DNA of 64,000 bases from an uncultured Lentisphaeria bacterium. GTDB lineage: Bacteria; Verrucomicrobiota; Lentisphaeria; Victivallales; Victivallaceae. How positions within the stretch are numbered: the first letter of the stretch is position 1; the number at the start of each line of letters is the position of its first letter. The position numbers and the translations under genes are program-made. Positions 33,037 through 41,993 of this stretch are shown here, piece after piece. Location of the stretch: the NCBI GenBank assembly GCA_949298075.1, contig CASFVA010000026.1:1-64000 (forward strand), written 5' to 3'. The notes under the pieces are model-generated. The model was not told where the DNA came from. It saw only the letters and a list, made by a program, of their open reading frames with translations, and searched no databases.

Positions 33037-34290
33037 ATGATTAAAATCGCGATGATTTGCACCGGCACCGAGCTGCTCAAGGGCAGCACGGTCAATACCA
33101 ATCTGGCTTTTCTGGGCGGTGAACTGACGGCGGCTGGTCTGCCGCCGGTGCTGGAAATCGCGGTCGGCGATGACTGCGGCGAGCTGTCCGGCGCGCTGGC
33201 GTCGGCGCTCCGGAGCGCCGACGCGGTGGTGGTTTCCGGCGGGCTGGGTCCGACTGTGGACGACATCACCCTGGACGTCGCGGCCCGGTTTTTCGGACTT
33301 GAACTGGTCGAGTCGCCCGAACTGAGTCTCCGGCTGGAGGAATGGTGGCGGCGGGGACACCGGGGACGCTGCCCACGCATGCAGTACCGGCAGGCGCGTT
33401 GTCCGGCCGGGGCGCGGATCATTCCCAATCCGGAAGGTTCTGCGGTCGGGTATGATTTTGAAACCGTTTACGGCGGCCGTTCCCGGCGGATTTTTCTGTT
33501 GCCGGGACCTCCCCGTGAATTTGAACCGATGGCCCGGGATTACCTGCTGCCGTGCCTGGCCGGACTGAATCCGGAGGACCGGATTTTCACCACCGGTTTT
33601 CTCGCCGCCGGCATCGGGGAATCAGCGGCATCCGCCGCAGTGGAGCCGGCAGTGCGGGAGTTCGCGGTCACGGTCGCCTACACCGCGAAACCGGAAGGCG
33701 CGGTGGTGTATCTCTCCGGTTCCGACGCCGCGACGGTGACTGCCGCGGTGGCCGCCGCCCGCCGGGCGGTGGGGGAAGCGGCGCTGCCGGCCGGCGTCAC
33801 CGGGGTGATTCCGGAACTGATAGCCCGGCTCCGGACTGAGGGGGCCACGCTCTCGACGGCGGAATCATGCACCGGCGGGCTCATCGCCGCCGCGCTCACC
33901 GACCGGCCCGGGGTATCCGAGGTCTACCTCGGCGGTGCGGTCACTTATTCCAACGCTTTGAAAACCGCTCTGCTCGGAGTGGCTCCGGAGCTGCTCCGGG
34001 AGTTCGGCGCGGTCAGTTCCGAAACCGCCGCCGCCATGGCGGCCGGAGCTGCCAGCCGGTTCGGTTCGACGGCTGCGGTCGCGGTTACCGGCATTGCTGG
34101 TCCGGGCGGAGGTTCCGCCGCCAAACCGGTGGGACTGGTGTACGTCGCCGCGGTCTGGCGCGGTCGCAGTTCGGTACGGGAACTGCGGTTGCGCGGCTCC
34201 CGCCGGGCGATCCGGGAGCGCGCCCGGGCGCAGGCGCTGCTGCTGCTGCTCGAATTGATGAATGCTCCCGCCGGTGTCGATGAGGTCTGA
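33037..34290 (+). CDS. cinA: CinA-family protein (nicotinamide-nucleotide amidohydrolase)
   Basis: A 417-residue cytosolic protein with the normal two domains. The N-terminal MoaB/COG1058-like domain has AMICTGTELLKGSTVNTN, VVVSGGLGPTVDDIT and FLLPGPPREFEPM. The C-terminal PncC amidase domain has LSTAESCTGGLIAAAL with the catalytic Ser, AVTYSNALKTALLGV and VTGIAGPGGGSAAKPVGL. It removes the amide from nicotinamide mononucleotide and so recycles damaged NAD. The recN gene follows after two bases, a neighbouring of repair-related functions. Confidence 0.93.
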   Translation: MIKIAMICTGTELLKGSTVNTNLAFLGGELTAAGLPPVLEIAVGDDCGELSGALASALRSADAVVVSGGLGPTVDDITLDVAARFFGLELVESPELSLRLEEWWRRGHRGRCPRMQYRQARCPAGARIIPNPEGSAVGYDFETVYGGRSRRIFLLPGPPREFEPMARDYLLPCLAGLNPEDRIFTTGFLAAGIGESAASAAVEPAVREFAVTVAYTAKPEGAVVYLSGSDAATVTAAVAAARRAVGEAALPAGVTGVIPELIARLRTEGATLSTAESCTGGLIAAALTDRPGVSEVYLGGAVTYSNALKTALLGVAPELLREFGAVSSETAAAMAAGAASRFGSTAAVAVTGIAGPGGGSAAKPVGLVYVAAVWRGRSSVRELRLRGSRRAIRERARAQALLLLLELMNAPAGVDEV

Positions 34291-34292
34291 TC

Positions 34293-35966
34293 ATGCTCAA
34301 ATGCATCGATATTGTCAACTACGCGCTGATTGAGCACTGTGAACTGGATTTCACCGGCGGATTCAATGTCGTCACCGGAGAGTCGGGAGCCGGAAAATCC
34401 ATTCTGATGGGAGCGGTGGAGTTTCTGCTCGGCGGCCGTTCCGACCACGGCTCGCTGCGCACCGGAGCCTCCCGCTGCGTGGTGGCCGGCTCCTTTTCGG
34501 TGCCCGCCGGACTGCTGGAACCGGTTCAGCGGCTGCTGGAACCGGCCGGAGTGCCGTTTGATCCATCAGTTCCGGAACTGGCGCTGCGCCGGGTTCTGAC
34601 ACCCGGGTCGGTGCGCAATTACATCAACGATGTACCGGTTGGAGCCCGGTTGCTGGCGGCGGTCGGCGAGGTGCTGATTGATCGGCACGGCGCCGGAGAA
34701 CAGCTTTCGCTTATGCAGCCGGCCCGCCAGCTGGAACTGCTCGACCGTTACGCCGGACTGGACGGGCTGCGCGGGGAATGCGCCGCCGCCTGCCGGGAAC
34801 TGGAGCGGCTCCGGAAAGAGCGCGCCGGATTTGAACGGGAACTGCCTGACCGGTCCGAGGCCGACCGCCTGGAGTTGATGCTCGAGGAGATCGGGCGGGT
34901 GGCTCCGGAACCGGGTGAGGATGAGACGCTGGCCGCCCAGCATCGGTTGGGGTCCAATTCGCGTCAGGTCATCGAGGCGGCCCGGGAATCGGCGGCGCTG
35001 CTGACTGAAAGCGAGGATTCGGTGGCCGACCGGCTGGGAGCCGTTTATCATCGCCTGACAGAACTCAGCCGCATTGATTCCGCGCTTACGTCCGGACTGC
35101 TTGACGAGTTGAACGAAATTCAGGAACGGATTGCCCGGCTTTCCTCCGATATCGAAAATCTGGCTGAAAAAATTGATCTCGATGCCGAAGCTCTGGCGGC
35201 CATTGAGTCCCGGTTGAGTGAAATCTACACGCTGAAACGGCGGTACGGGCCGTCGCTTGAACAGCTGTTCGCCGCCCGGGACGCCGCCGAACAGCGGTTG
35301 CGTGATTACCGTGCGGCCGCGGAGCGGCGGGCGGAGTTTGACCGTATGGAGCTTGAATGGAACGACCGGCTGCGGCGTAATTCCGCAGAACTGTCGCGTC
35401 GACGGCGGGCCGGGTCCGCGGCGTTTCTGGACGCCGTGCGCAGCAAGCTGGAGGCGGTGGGATTTCCGGATTCCCGTTTGGAGGCGCAATTTTCCGACGC
35501 CGAACCGGGTCCGACCGGGGCCGACCGGCTCGAATTGCTCTTTTCCGCCAATCCAGGCGAGGCGGCGCGGTCGCTGCGCCGGGTGGCCAGCAGCGGTGAA
35601 CTTTCCCGGATCATGCTCGCCTTCAAGACGGTTCTGGCCGACGCCGACGACACTGCAACGGTGATTTTCGATGAAATTGACATGAACATCGGCGGTGAAA
35701 CCGCCAACCGGGTCGGCGACGAACTGCGCGAGCTGGGGAAAAAACGCCAGATTCTCTGCATTTCCCATCTGGCTCAGGTGGCGGCGCGCGCCGATGCCCA
35801 TTATCTGGCGGTCAAGAAGACGGCGGATCACCGGACCCGTACTGAAATCATTCTGCTGACTGAGGTCGAACCCGAACTGGCCCGCATGCTCGGAGGCGGG
35901 GCGGCGGCGCTGACCCACGCCCGGGAGTTGCGGCGCACAGCTTCCGGGACGGAGCCGGTGCGGTAA
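34293..35966 (+). CDS. recN: DNA repair protein RecN
   Basis: A 557-residue SMC-like ATPase of normal RecN length that loads at double-strand breaks and aids recombination. Walker A is VTGESGAGKSILMGAV, followed by a central coiled coil (about 150-370, rich in Glu, Arg and Leu). The signature is ASSGELSRIMLAFK and Walker B VIFDEIDMNIGGETA, with the RecN-specific LCISHLAQVAARAD close behind. No LexA-type box was searched for in detail and none is evident in the two bases separating it from cinA, so expression follows cinA. It converges on phoR across a strong GC hairpin. Confidence 0.95.
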   Translation: MLKCIDIVNYALIEHCELDFTGGFNVVTGESGAGKSILMGAVEFLLGGRSDHGSLRTGASRCVVAGSFSVPAGLLEPVQRLLEPAGVPFDPSVPELALRRVLTPGSVRNYINDVPVGARLLAAVGEVLIDRHGAGEQLSLMQPARQLELLDRYAGLDGLRGECAAACRELERLRKERAGFERELPDRSEADRLELMLEEIGRVAPEPGEDETLAAQHRLGSNSRQVIEAARESAALLTESEDSVADRLGAVYHRLTELSRIDSALTSGLLDELNEIQERIARLSSDIENLAEKIDLDAEALAAIESRLSEIYTLKRRYGPSLEQLFAARDAAEQRLRDYRAAAERRAEFDRMELEWNDRLRRNSAELSRRRRAGSAAFLDAVRSKLEAVGFPDSRLEAQFSDAEPGPTGADRLELLFSANPGEAARSLRRVASSGELSRIMLAFKTVLADADDTATVIFDEIDMNIGGETANRVGDELRELGKKRQILCISHLAQVAARADAHYLAVKKTADHRTRTEIILLTEVEPELARMLGGGAAALTHARELRRTASGTEPVR

Positions 35967-35971
35967 TTTGA

Positions 35972-35993
35972 CCGGCCGGCGGCTGCCGGCCGG
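35972..35993. repeat. GC hairpin between recN and phoR
   Basis: CCGGCCGGC (35972-35980), four bases, GCCGGCCGG (35985-35993), a perfect 9-bp stem between two convergent genes. There is no T-tract. Confidence 0.6.
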
Positions 35994-36014
35994 CACCGGG
36001 CGCCGCGGCTCCGG

Positions 36015-37763
36015 TCAAAGCGGCAGGATAAGCGTGAAAACGCAGCCTTCGCCCGGGGTGCTGTGTACCTCAGCAGTACCGTGATGGAGTCGGGCGGTGT
36101 GTTTTACAATGGCCAGTCCCAGCCCGGTGCCGCCCAGTTCTCGGCTCCGGGACTTGTCCACCCGGTAGAAGCGTTCGAAGATGCGCTTCTGGTGCTCGGG
36201 TGCGATGCCGATGCCGTCGTCGGCAATTTCAATCACCGCGCTGGCCCCCTCCTGCCGGAGCCGGGCGGTGATGTGCCGGCCGCCGCTGTATTTGACGGCG
36301 TTTTCGATCAGATTGATCACTGCCTGTTCGAGCAGCGCCGCGTCTCCGCGGAGCAGCAGCGGGGGATTGCCGGTGATCCGCAGATCGAATCCGGCGCCGG
36401 CGGCCCGGACGGAACAGGCGTTGACCGCGTTGGCCAGTACGCCGTCCAGATTGACTTCGGTGAAATCGGGCTCCGGATCAAGCTGCATTTTCTCCAATGC
36501 GGCCAGACTGAGGATGTCCTGCACAAGGTGGTTGAGTCGGGCGGACTGCTTTTTGAGCATGCCAAGCAGTTCACGGGACTGTCCGGAACCGGTTTCTTCC
36601 TCCTCCAGCGCTTCGACCGCTCCGATGATGCAGGTCAGTGGAGTTTTGATCTCATGTGAAACGTTGGCGATGAAGTCACTGCGGAATGACTCCAGCCGGC
36701 GCAGCCGGGTGAGTTCAGTCACCGTCAGCAGCAGTCCGCTCTCCTCCCCGTTCCGGAGTGGACAGCCCCGGACCAGCAGCGAACGTTCGGCGCCGCCGCG
36801 CGCCAGCTGCAATTCCCGCTCGAAAGCGGTTCCGTCGCGCATGGCCTGGTGCGCGAGCGTCACCAGCTCCGGAATCTGGCAGCGGCCGAGGTCGAAGCGC
36901 GGGTTCGCCGCGTCAAAACCGAAGAGTTCGGCGGCAGCCCGGTTGGCCCGCTTCAGCGTGCCATCCGGAGCCAGCAGCAGCACCGCTTCATTCATGGAGT
37001 CAAAAAGCGCGTTTTTTTCGTTGCGTTCGGAGATGACCGTCGCCAGCTGGGCCTTGAGCTGGTCGGTCATTTCAGAAACCTTGACCGCCAGATCCCTCAC
37101 CACTCCGCTTTCGGGAATTTCAATGCGCGAATCCAGTTCTCCGGCGGCGATGGCATCGACGCTCTTCTGCAGGGCCAGCAGCGGCCGCCGCACCCGCCGG
37201 ACGACGTAGACGGCCAGCACCAGCACGATTTCACCGCCGAAAAGCAGCGCCCAGAACATATTGAGCCGTGCCAGATCCAGCATGCGGCTGACCCGGTCGG
37301 TTGAGACCGCCGCACGCAATACGTAAAGTCCGTGCGCGGTGTTGACCGGCAGAGCGTAGTAAATCATCCAGCGGTCGAGGCTTGTGCTGTAGCGGCTGAC
37401 TCCGGCGGCGGTTCCGTTCAGGGCCGACTGCACCTCTTCGCGATCCTGGTGGTTGGACAGCAGACCGGCATCCTCCGAGGAATCGGCCGCCACCCGGCCG
37501 GCGGCGTCAATCAGAGTGACTCTCAGGGTGTCCCGGTCGAAGGAGTTGCAGAAGCTGACCGCCTCCTCAAGCTTCCCGGCGTTGAGCAGCGGCGTGATGA
37601 CAGCGGAGATCAAACCGGCTTCCTCCCGGATGTTGTTGCGGGCTTCTGCGGTGTAGGTGCTTTCGAACCCGGACAGCTGCCAGTAGACGAATGCGGCAAA
37701 AGCCGCGATCAACCCGGCGGCGGCCAGCGGCAGTCCGAAGAGAATGGTATCGCGGGTTCTCAT
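36015..37763 (-). CDS. phoR: Phosphate-regulon sensor histidine kinase PhoR
   Basis: A 582-residue membrane kinase. One helix near 10-30 and another near 170-190 bracket a periplasmic domain; HAMP-like and PAS segments follow (190-350). The dimerisation helix FIANVSHEIKTPL carries the phosphorylated H370, and the ATP domain shows NLIENAVKYSG, DDGIGIAPEHQ and GGTGLGLAIVKH. Its place directly after phoB in a pst operon identifies it as the kinase that phosphorylates PhoB under phosphate limitation. The large sensor domain differs from E. coli PhoR, which lacks one, and resembles the Bacillus type. Confidence 0.9.
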   Translation of the reverse strand: MRTRDTILFGLPLAAAGLIAAFAAFVYWQLSGFESTYTAEARNNIREEAGLISAVITPLLNAGKLEEAVSFCNSFDRDTLRVTLIDAAGRVAADSSEDAGLLSNHQDREEVQSALNGTAAGVSRYSTSLDRWMIYYALPVNTAHGLYVLRAAVSTDRVSRMLDLARLNMFWALLFGGEIVLVLAVYVVRRVRRPLLALQKSVDAIAAGELDSRIEIPESGVVRDLAVKVSEMTDQLKAQLATVISERNEKNALFDSMNEAVLLLAPDGTLKRANRAAAELFGFDAANPRFDLGRCQIPELVTLAHQAMRDGTAFERELQLARGGAERSLLVRGCPLRNGEESGLLLTVTELTRLRRLESFRSDFIANVSHEIKTPLTCIIGAVEALEEEETGSGQSRELLGMLKKQSARLNHLVQDILSLAALEKMQLDPEPDFTEVNLDGVLANAVNACSVRAAGAGFDLRITGNPPLLLRGDAALLEQAVINLIENAVKYSGGRHITARLRQEGASAVIEIADDGIGIAPEHQKRIFERFYRVDKSRSRELGGTGLGLAIVKHTARLHHGTAEVHSTPGEGCVFTLILPL

Positions 37764-37764
37764 G

Positions 37765-38454
37765 TCACACTCCGGCTTTCAGGCGGTAACCGACGCCGCG
37801 GATGGTTTCGATGTTGACGCCCCAGGTTCCGAGTTTGCGGCGCAGATTGACAATCTGCACGTCGATTGACCGTTCGGTGACCGGATAATCGACGCCTTTG
37901 ATTCTGGCGATGATCTGACTGCGGGTGTAGACCCGGCCGGGGTGCGAAACAAACAGGCGCAGAATCTCAAATTCGCTGAAAGTCAGTTCCAGCTCCCGGT
38001 CGTCCAGCCGGACCCGGTGCTGGTCCGGATTGACGACCAGCCCGGAACGTCGGATTTCCGACGAATTTTCCTGTTCGGAAAAATCGCGCAGCTGAGCCCG
38101 GATCCGGGCGATCAGTATTTTGCGGCTGAAAGGTTTGGTGACATAGTCTCCCGCCCCCATTTCCAGGCCGAGCACCACATCCGACTCCTCGGATTTTGCG
38201 GTGAGCATGATGACGGGAATATTCCGGGTCTCTTCGTCGGCTTTGAGTTTTCGGCAGACTGTGAGGCCGTCGATTCCCGGCAGCATGAGGTCGAGCAGAA
38301 TCAGGTCGGGATGGTGGTTCCGCGCCAGCTGGAGTCCGGTTTCTCCGTCCGCCGCTTCGTACGCCGCCGGATAGCCGGCGCTCTGCAGAGTGAGACGGAT
38401 CAACTCCCGAATGGCCGGTTCGTCTTCGACTATCAGAATTTTTTCATTTGGCAT
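37765..38454 (-). CDS. phoB: Phosphate-regulon response regulator PhoB
   Basis: A 229-residue OmpR-family regulator. The receiver domain has LIVEDEPAIREL, the phospho-acceptor D55 in LILLDLMLPGIDG, VIMLTAKSEESD and DYVTKPFS. The winged helix has LTFSEFEILRLF, VYTRSQII and TERSIDVQIVNLRRKLG. It activates phosphate-scavenging genes from 11-bp-spaced direct repeats. The ATG at 38454 overlaps the end of phoU by 11 bp and its stop is one base from the phoR start, so the three are co-translated. Confidence 0.93.
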   Translation of the reverse strand: MPNEKILIVEDEPAIRELIRLTLQSAGYPAAYEAADGETGLQLARNHHPDLILLDLMLPGIDGLTVCRKLKADEETRNIPVIMLTAKSEESDVVLGLEMGAGDYVTKPFSRKILIARIRAQLRDFSEQENSSEIRRSGLVVNPDQHRVRLDDRELELTFSEFEILRLFVSHPGRVYTRSQIIARIKGVDYPVTERSIDVQIVNLRRKLGTWGVNIETIRGVGYRLKAGV

Positions 38455-39121
38455 TTTCTTCCCCCTCGTGGCGGTGCCGGACAATCCGGCCGCTTTCAAG
38501 GTAAATCACATCCTCGGCGATGTTGGTCGCAATGTCGGCTATGCGTTCAAGACAGCGCGATACCGTGAGGCAGTCCAGATAGTACTGGGCTTCATCCGGA
38601 TGACGCAGGATCAGATCGCGGACCTTGCCGTAGTTGCTCTGATGGAGCTGATCGACCGCATCGTCCTGCCGGATGACCTCGGCGGCGGCCACCACGTCGT
38701 GATAAGCCAGCGCATCCAACGCTTTTTTCAGCATTTCGCAGGCCTGGTATACCATATCATTGAAATCGGGTTTGTCAACCAGCCGTTCGCGGTAAAGCGT
38801 CATATCTTCGACTCGTTCGGCGATGTTGACCGCCAGATCGCCCACCCGCTCGACTTCACTGTTGACTTTGAGGAACGTGATGATCCGGCGCAAGTCGGCG
38901 GCCACCGGCTGGTAGAGTGCGAGAATTTTCAGACATTCCTCCTCGATGGCGATTTCGGCGTCGTCGATGTCGCGGTCATGATGAATGACGTAAAAAGCGG
39001 CTTCCGGGGAACCGCTTTCCACGGCTCCGGCGGCGGCGTGCACGGCGTTTTCGGCCCGGGCGGCGACTTCCGAAAGCCGGTTGCCCAGATCGTTGAGAGC
39101 TTTGGTGAAATGAACTTTCAT
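38444..39121 (-). CDS. phoU: Phosphate signalling regulator PhoU
   Basis: A 225-residue protein with two similar three-helix bundles. Metal-binding repeats are visible as IDDAEIAIEEECLKIL and VDQLHQSNYGKVRDLI, and VERVGDLAVNIAERV and LERIADIATNIAEDV are the paired conserved helices. PhoU links the Pst transporter to PhoR and keeps the regulon off when phosphate is sufficient. It follows pstB by five bases. Confidence 0.94.
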   Translation of the reverse strand: MKVHFTKALNDLGNRLSEVAARAENAVHAAAGAVESGSPEAAFYVIHHDRDIDDAEIAIEEECLKILALYQPVAADLRRIITFLKVNSEVERVGDLAVNIAERVEDMTLYRERLVDKPDFNDMVYQACEMLKKALDALAYHDVVAAAEVIRQDDAVDQLHQSNYGKVRDLILRHPDEAQYYLDCLTVSRCLERIADIATNIAEDVIYLESGRIVRHRHEGEENAK

Positions 39122-39126
39122 GGTGA

Positions 39127-39882
39127 TTATCCAAACCTTCCTGTAATGTATTCCTCGGTTTTCGGATGGCGGGGATTGGTGAAGATCTGCCGGGTTTCTC
39201 CGAATTCGACGATTTTCCCCTTGAAAAAGAACGCCGTGAAGTCGCTGATCCGGGCGGCCTGCTGCATGTTGTGCGTGACGATCACGATGGTGAAACGCCG
39301 GCGCAGATCATCCATGAGTTCTTCAATTTTGAGGGTTGCCACCGGATCGATGGCGCTGGTGGGCTCATCCATCAGCAGGATTTCGGGTTCGACCGCGATG
39401 GCCCGGGCGATGCACAGGCGCTGCTGCTGACCTCCGGAGAGGGCCAGTCCGCTGGAGCGGAGTTTGTCTTTGACTTCATCCCAGATGGAAGCGCCGCGCA
39501 GGGCCTGTTCGACCCGGTCGGCGATTTCACCTTTCGACAGCTTGTAGTGCAGGCGCAGCGGATAGGCGACGTTGTCAAAAACGCTCATCGGAAACGGCGT
39601 CGGTTTCTGGAAAATCATGCCGACCTTGCGGCGCAGCTCGAGAACGTCCACTGCTGAATCCAGCACATTGACACCGTCAATCAGCAGTTCTCCCTCAGCC
39701 CGCTGTTCGCGGTAAAGTTCAAAGATGCGGTTGTAGATGCGCAGATGAGTCGATTTGCCGCAGCCCGACGGACCGATTACCGCAGTGATCCGGTTCGCTT
39801 CGACAGCCAGGCAATTGTCGAACAGCGCCTGGTGACGGCCGTAGAAAAAGTTCAGATGGCTGGCCTGAATTTTAATGCCCAT
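39127..39882 (-). CDS. pstB: Phosphate ABC transporter ATPase PstB
   Basis: A 251-residue ATPase that powers phosphate import at the inner membrane. Walker A reads [12 protein letters not shown] (37-48), where the residue after GKST is usually Leu or Phe and is His46 here. The signature is [16 protein letters not shown], Walker [14 protein letters not shown], switch [13 protein letters not shown]. The rest follows PstB closely, including [20 protein letters not shown]. Its start overlaps the end of pstA by 11 bp. Confidence 0.94.
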   Translation of the reverse strand: MGIKIQASHLNFFYGRHQALFDNCLAVEANRITAVIGPSGCGKSTHLRIYNRIFELYREQRAEGELLIDGVNVLDSAVDVLELRRKVGMIFQKPTPFPMSVFDNVAYPLRLHYKLSKGEIADRVEQALRGASIWDEVKDKLRSSGLALSGGQQQRLCIARAIAVEPEILLMDEPTSAIDPVATLKIEELMDDLRRRFTIVIVTHNMQQAARISDFTAFFFKGKIVEFGETRQIFTNPRHPKTEEYITGRFG

Positions 39883-40729
39883 GATGTTTCTCCCTGAAAA
39901 TGATCCGGGTGCCCAGGTTGATGAGCAGCACCAGTACAGTTACGGTCAGCGCCGCCCCCCAGCCCATGCGGTGCATGCTTTCAAACGGTGAATTGGTGGC
40001 GTATTCAGTGATGAGCACCGGCAGGTTGGCAGTGGGTTCGCTGAAGTAGCCGGTTGGCCAGGCGTCGGAAAACATGGCGGTGAAAAGCAGCGGCGCGGTT
40101 TCACCCGACACCCGTGACAGAGACAGCAGAATGCCGGTCAGCAGTCCCTTGCGGGCGCTTTTGCAGACAACGGCCAGCGTGGCGCGGGTGCGGGTCATTC
40201 CGAGGGCCAGTGCGGATTCCCGAAGTGCGTCGGGCACCATGCCGAGCATATCCTCTGTGGTGCGCAGGATGACCGGAAACATGATGACTGCCAGCGCCGC
40301 CGAGGCCGCCAGTCCGGAAAAGTTTCCGGTCGGCACCACCAGGATCATGTAGACGAATAGTCCGACCAGCACCGATGGTGTGCCCATCAGCACGTTGGCG
40401 GAAAAGCGCAGCAGGGCGGCCAGTTGGCGGTGGTCGCGGAATTCAGCCAGCCAGATGCCGGCAGCCACCGCCGGCGGAACGGCGATCAGGGCGGCGCCGG
40501 CGGTAATGAGCAGTGTGCCGAGCAGGGCGTTGGCGATTCCGCCGCCCGGGACGCCGAACGGACGGGTGGAATTGAAAAAAAATTCCATGCCGATTGAACT
40601 GAAACCGCGAATTGCCACCGTGGTCAGGATCCAGAGCATGGCCCCGACCGCCGCCGCAACGGCGGCCGCGGCGAAAACTTTCAGGGCGCGGTCTTTGCAT
40701 TTGCGCGGAAACAAATTCTTTTTCAGCAT
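39872..40729 (-). CDS. pstA: Phosphate ABC transporter permease PstA
   Basis: A 285-residue permease with about six helices. The EAA loop for docking PstB lies in [20 protein letters not shown], and [10 protein letters not shown] matches the PstA C-terminal region. [13 protein letters not shown] is the conserved TPS(V/I) segment. It overlaps pstC by 7 bp and pstB by 11 bp. It transports inorganic phosphate together with PstC. Confidence 0.92.
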   Translation of the reverse strand: MLKKNLFPRKCKDRALKVFAAAAVAAAVGAMLWILTTVAIRGFSSIGMEFFFNSTRPFGVPGGGIANALLGTLLITAGAALIAVPPAVAAGIWLAEFRDHRQLAALLRFSANVLMGTPSVLVGLFVYMILVVPTGNFSGLAASAALAVIMFPVILRTTEDMLGMVPDALRESALALGMTRTRATLAVVCKSARKGLLTGILLSLSRVSGETAPLLFTAMFSDAWPTGYFSEPTANLPVLITEYATNSPFESMHRMGWGAALTVTVLVLLINLGTRIIFREKHHGH

Positions 40730-41637
40730 TTTTCACCCCGTCTGGCTCCGGTGAGATGCAGATAGTACTGGGCGGCGGCCTGAATTCCGAAGCTCATGGC
40801 CAGCAGCACCAACCCGAGCGCGAACAGCGCGCTGCGCTCCAGCCCGTCGGCTTCGGCGAAATTGTTGGCCAGGGTGGCGGCGATGGTGGTGGCGGAATCA
40901 AAGAGGTTTTCCGGCATCGACGTGACGTTTCCGATCACGAAAAGCACCGCCATGGTTTCGCCCAGGGCCCGGCCGAGGCCGATGAATACGCCGCCGAGAA
41001 TGCCGCGAATACCGTAACGCATTACAATGTCGATGGTCACTTCGTACCGGGTGCAGCCGATGCCATAGGCCGATTCCCGGAGCACTGCCGGAGTCATAAT
41101 GAAAACGTCGCGCATGACTGCGCAAATGTAGGGCAGGATCATCAGAGCCAGAATCAGGCCGGCGGTCAACAGTCCGAATCCGTTGTATTCGGTGCCGATG
41201 AAAGACAGTCCGCCCAGCCCGAGGGTGTCGGCCAGAAACGGCTGCACATGCTCCTGCATGAGCGGAGCCAGCACAAACAGTCCCCACATGCCGTAGATTA
41301 CGCTGGGGATCGCCGCCAGCAGGTCGACGGCGTGTCCGAGCACGCCGCCGACAACCGGCGGCGCCTCCGTCAGAAACAGTGCCGCGGCGAAGGCCAGCGG
41401 CAGAGCGATGACCAGCGCTATGGCGGTGGTTGCCAGAGTACCGGTGATGGCGGGCAGGGCGCCGAACTGCTGTTCAGCCGGATTCCACCGGGCGGAAGTG
41501 ACAAATCCCAGTCCAAAGGTCCGCCAGGCCTCGCTTCCGGCGGCGGCGAGCTGGATGAAAAAGCCCAGCATCAGCAGTCCGGCCAGAGCGGCGCATCCGA
41601 AACAGAACCATTTGAAAATGTTGTCAAATTTGAGCAT
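40723..41637 (-). CDS. pstC: Phosphate ABC transporter permease PstC
   Basis: A 304-residue permease with six or more helices. Typical PstC motifs are LLAAIPSVIYGMWGLFVLAP and the EAA loop LRESAYGIGCTRYEVTIDIV, followed by GLGRALGETMAVLFVIGN. The ATG at 41637 lies eight bases after the Sm-like gene and no strong ribosome site precedes it, suggesting coupling. A longer frame upstream is a shadow of the Sm-like gene. Confidence 0.92.
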   Translation of the reverse strand: MLKFDNIFKWFCFGCAALAGLLMLGFFIQLAAAGSEAWRTFGLGFVTSARWNPAEQQFGALPAITGTLATTAIALVIALPLAFAAALFLTEAPPVVGGVLGHAVDLLAAIPSVIYGMWGLFVLAPLMQEHVQPFLADTLGLGGLSFIGTEYNGFGLLTAGLILALMILPYICAVMRDVFIMTPAVLRESAYGIGCTRYEVTIDIVMRYGIRGILGGVFIGLGRALGETMAVLFVIGNVTSMPENLFDSATTIAATLANNFAEADGLERSALFALGLVLLAMSFGIQAAAQYYLHLTGARRGEKC

Positions 41638-41645
41638 AAAGCAGG

Positions 41646-41993
41646 TTATTCCATGCCGTCGCGTTTTTCGGCAATGACAGTTTTGGCCTTGTCCTTGAGG
41701 ACCAGGTTGCCGTTGCGGTCGAAGTCGAAGTCGGCGTTCCAATCGGTTTTTTCGCCGAGCCAGTGGATGATTTCAATGTTGTCCCATGGAATAATCCGGA
41801 TCATGGTGATTCCGGCGTGGACCTGGTTGCGCATGCCGTCCACAATCCGGGCGAAGTGAAAGGTGCGGCCCTTGATGGCGATGTATTTGGAGTTTTCCGC
41901 TTCGACCTTGCCGATGATGATGTGGGTGTGAGCTCCCGGATAATGCTTTTTGCAGCGCAGTCGGATGTTTTTGCCTTTCAGATAATCACTCAT
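41646..41993 (-). CDS. Small Sm-like hypothetical protein inside the pst operon
   Basis: A 115-residue protein between pstS and pstC. Its ATG overlaps the pstS stop as ATGA and pstC begins eight bases after its stop, so it is an integral operon member. I do not recognise a named family. The first 80 residues look like one small five-stranded barrel: KGKNIRLRCKK, then HTHIIIGKVEAE, then SKYIAIKGRTFHFARI, then GITMIRIIPWDNIEIIHWL. A G-K-V-E-x-x-N turn followed by an I-x-I-K-G-R strand is reminiscent of Sm/LSm or SH3-like barrels. The charged C-terminal tail holds DFDFDRNGNL, which resembles a metal-binding loop. No signal peptide, so cytosolic. A phosphate-linked regulatory or RNA-binding role is speculation. 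Confidence 0.7.
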   Translation of the reverse strand: MSDYLKGKNIRLRCKKHYPGAHTHIIIGKVEAENSKYIAIKGRTFHFARIVDGMRNQVHAGITMIRIIPWDNIEIIHWLGEKTDWNADFDFDRNGNLVLKDKAKTVIAEKRDGME

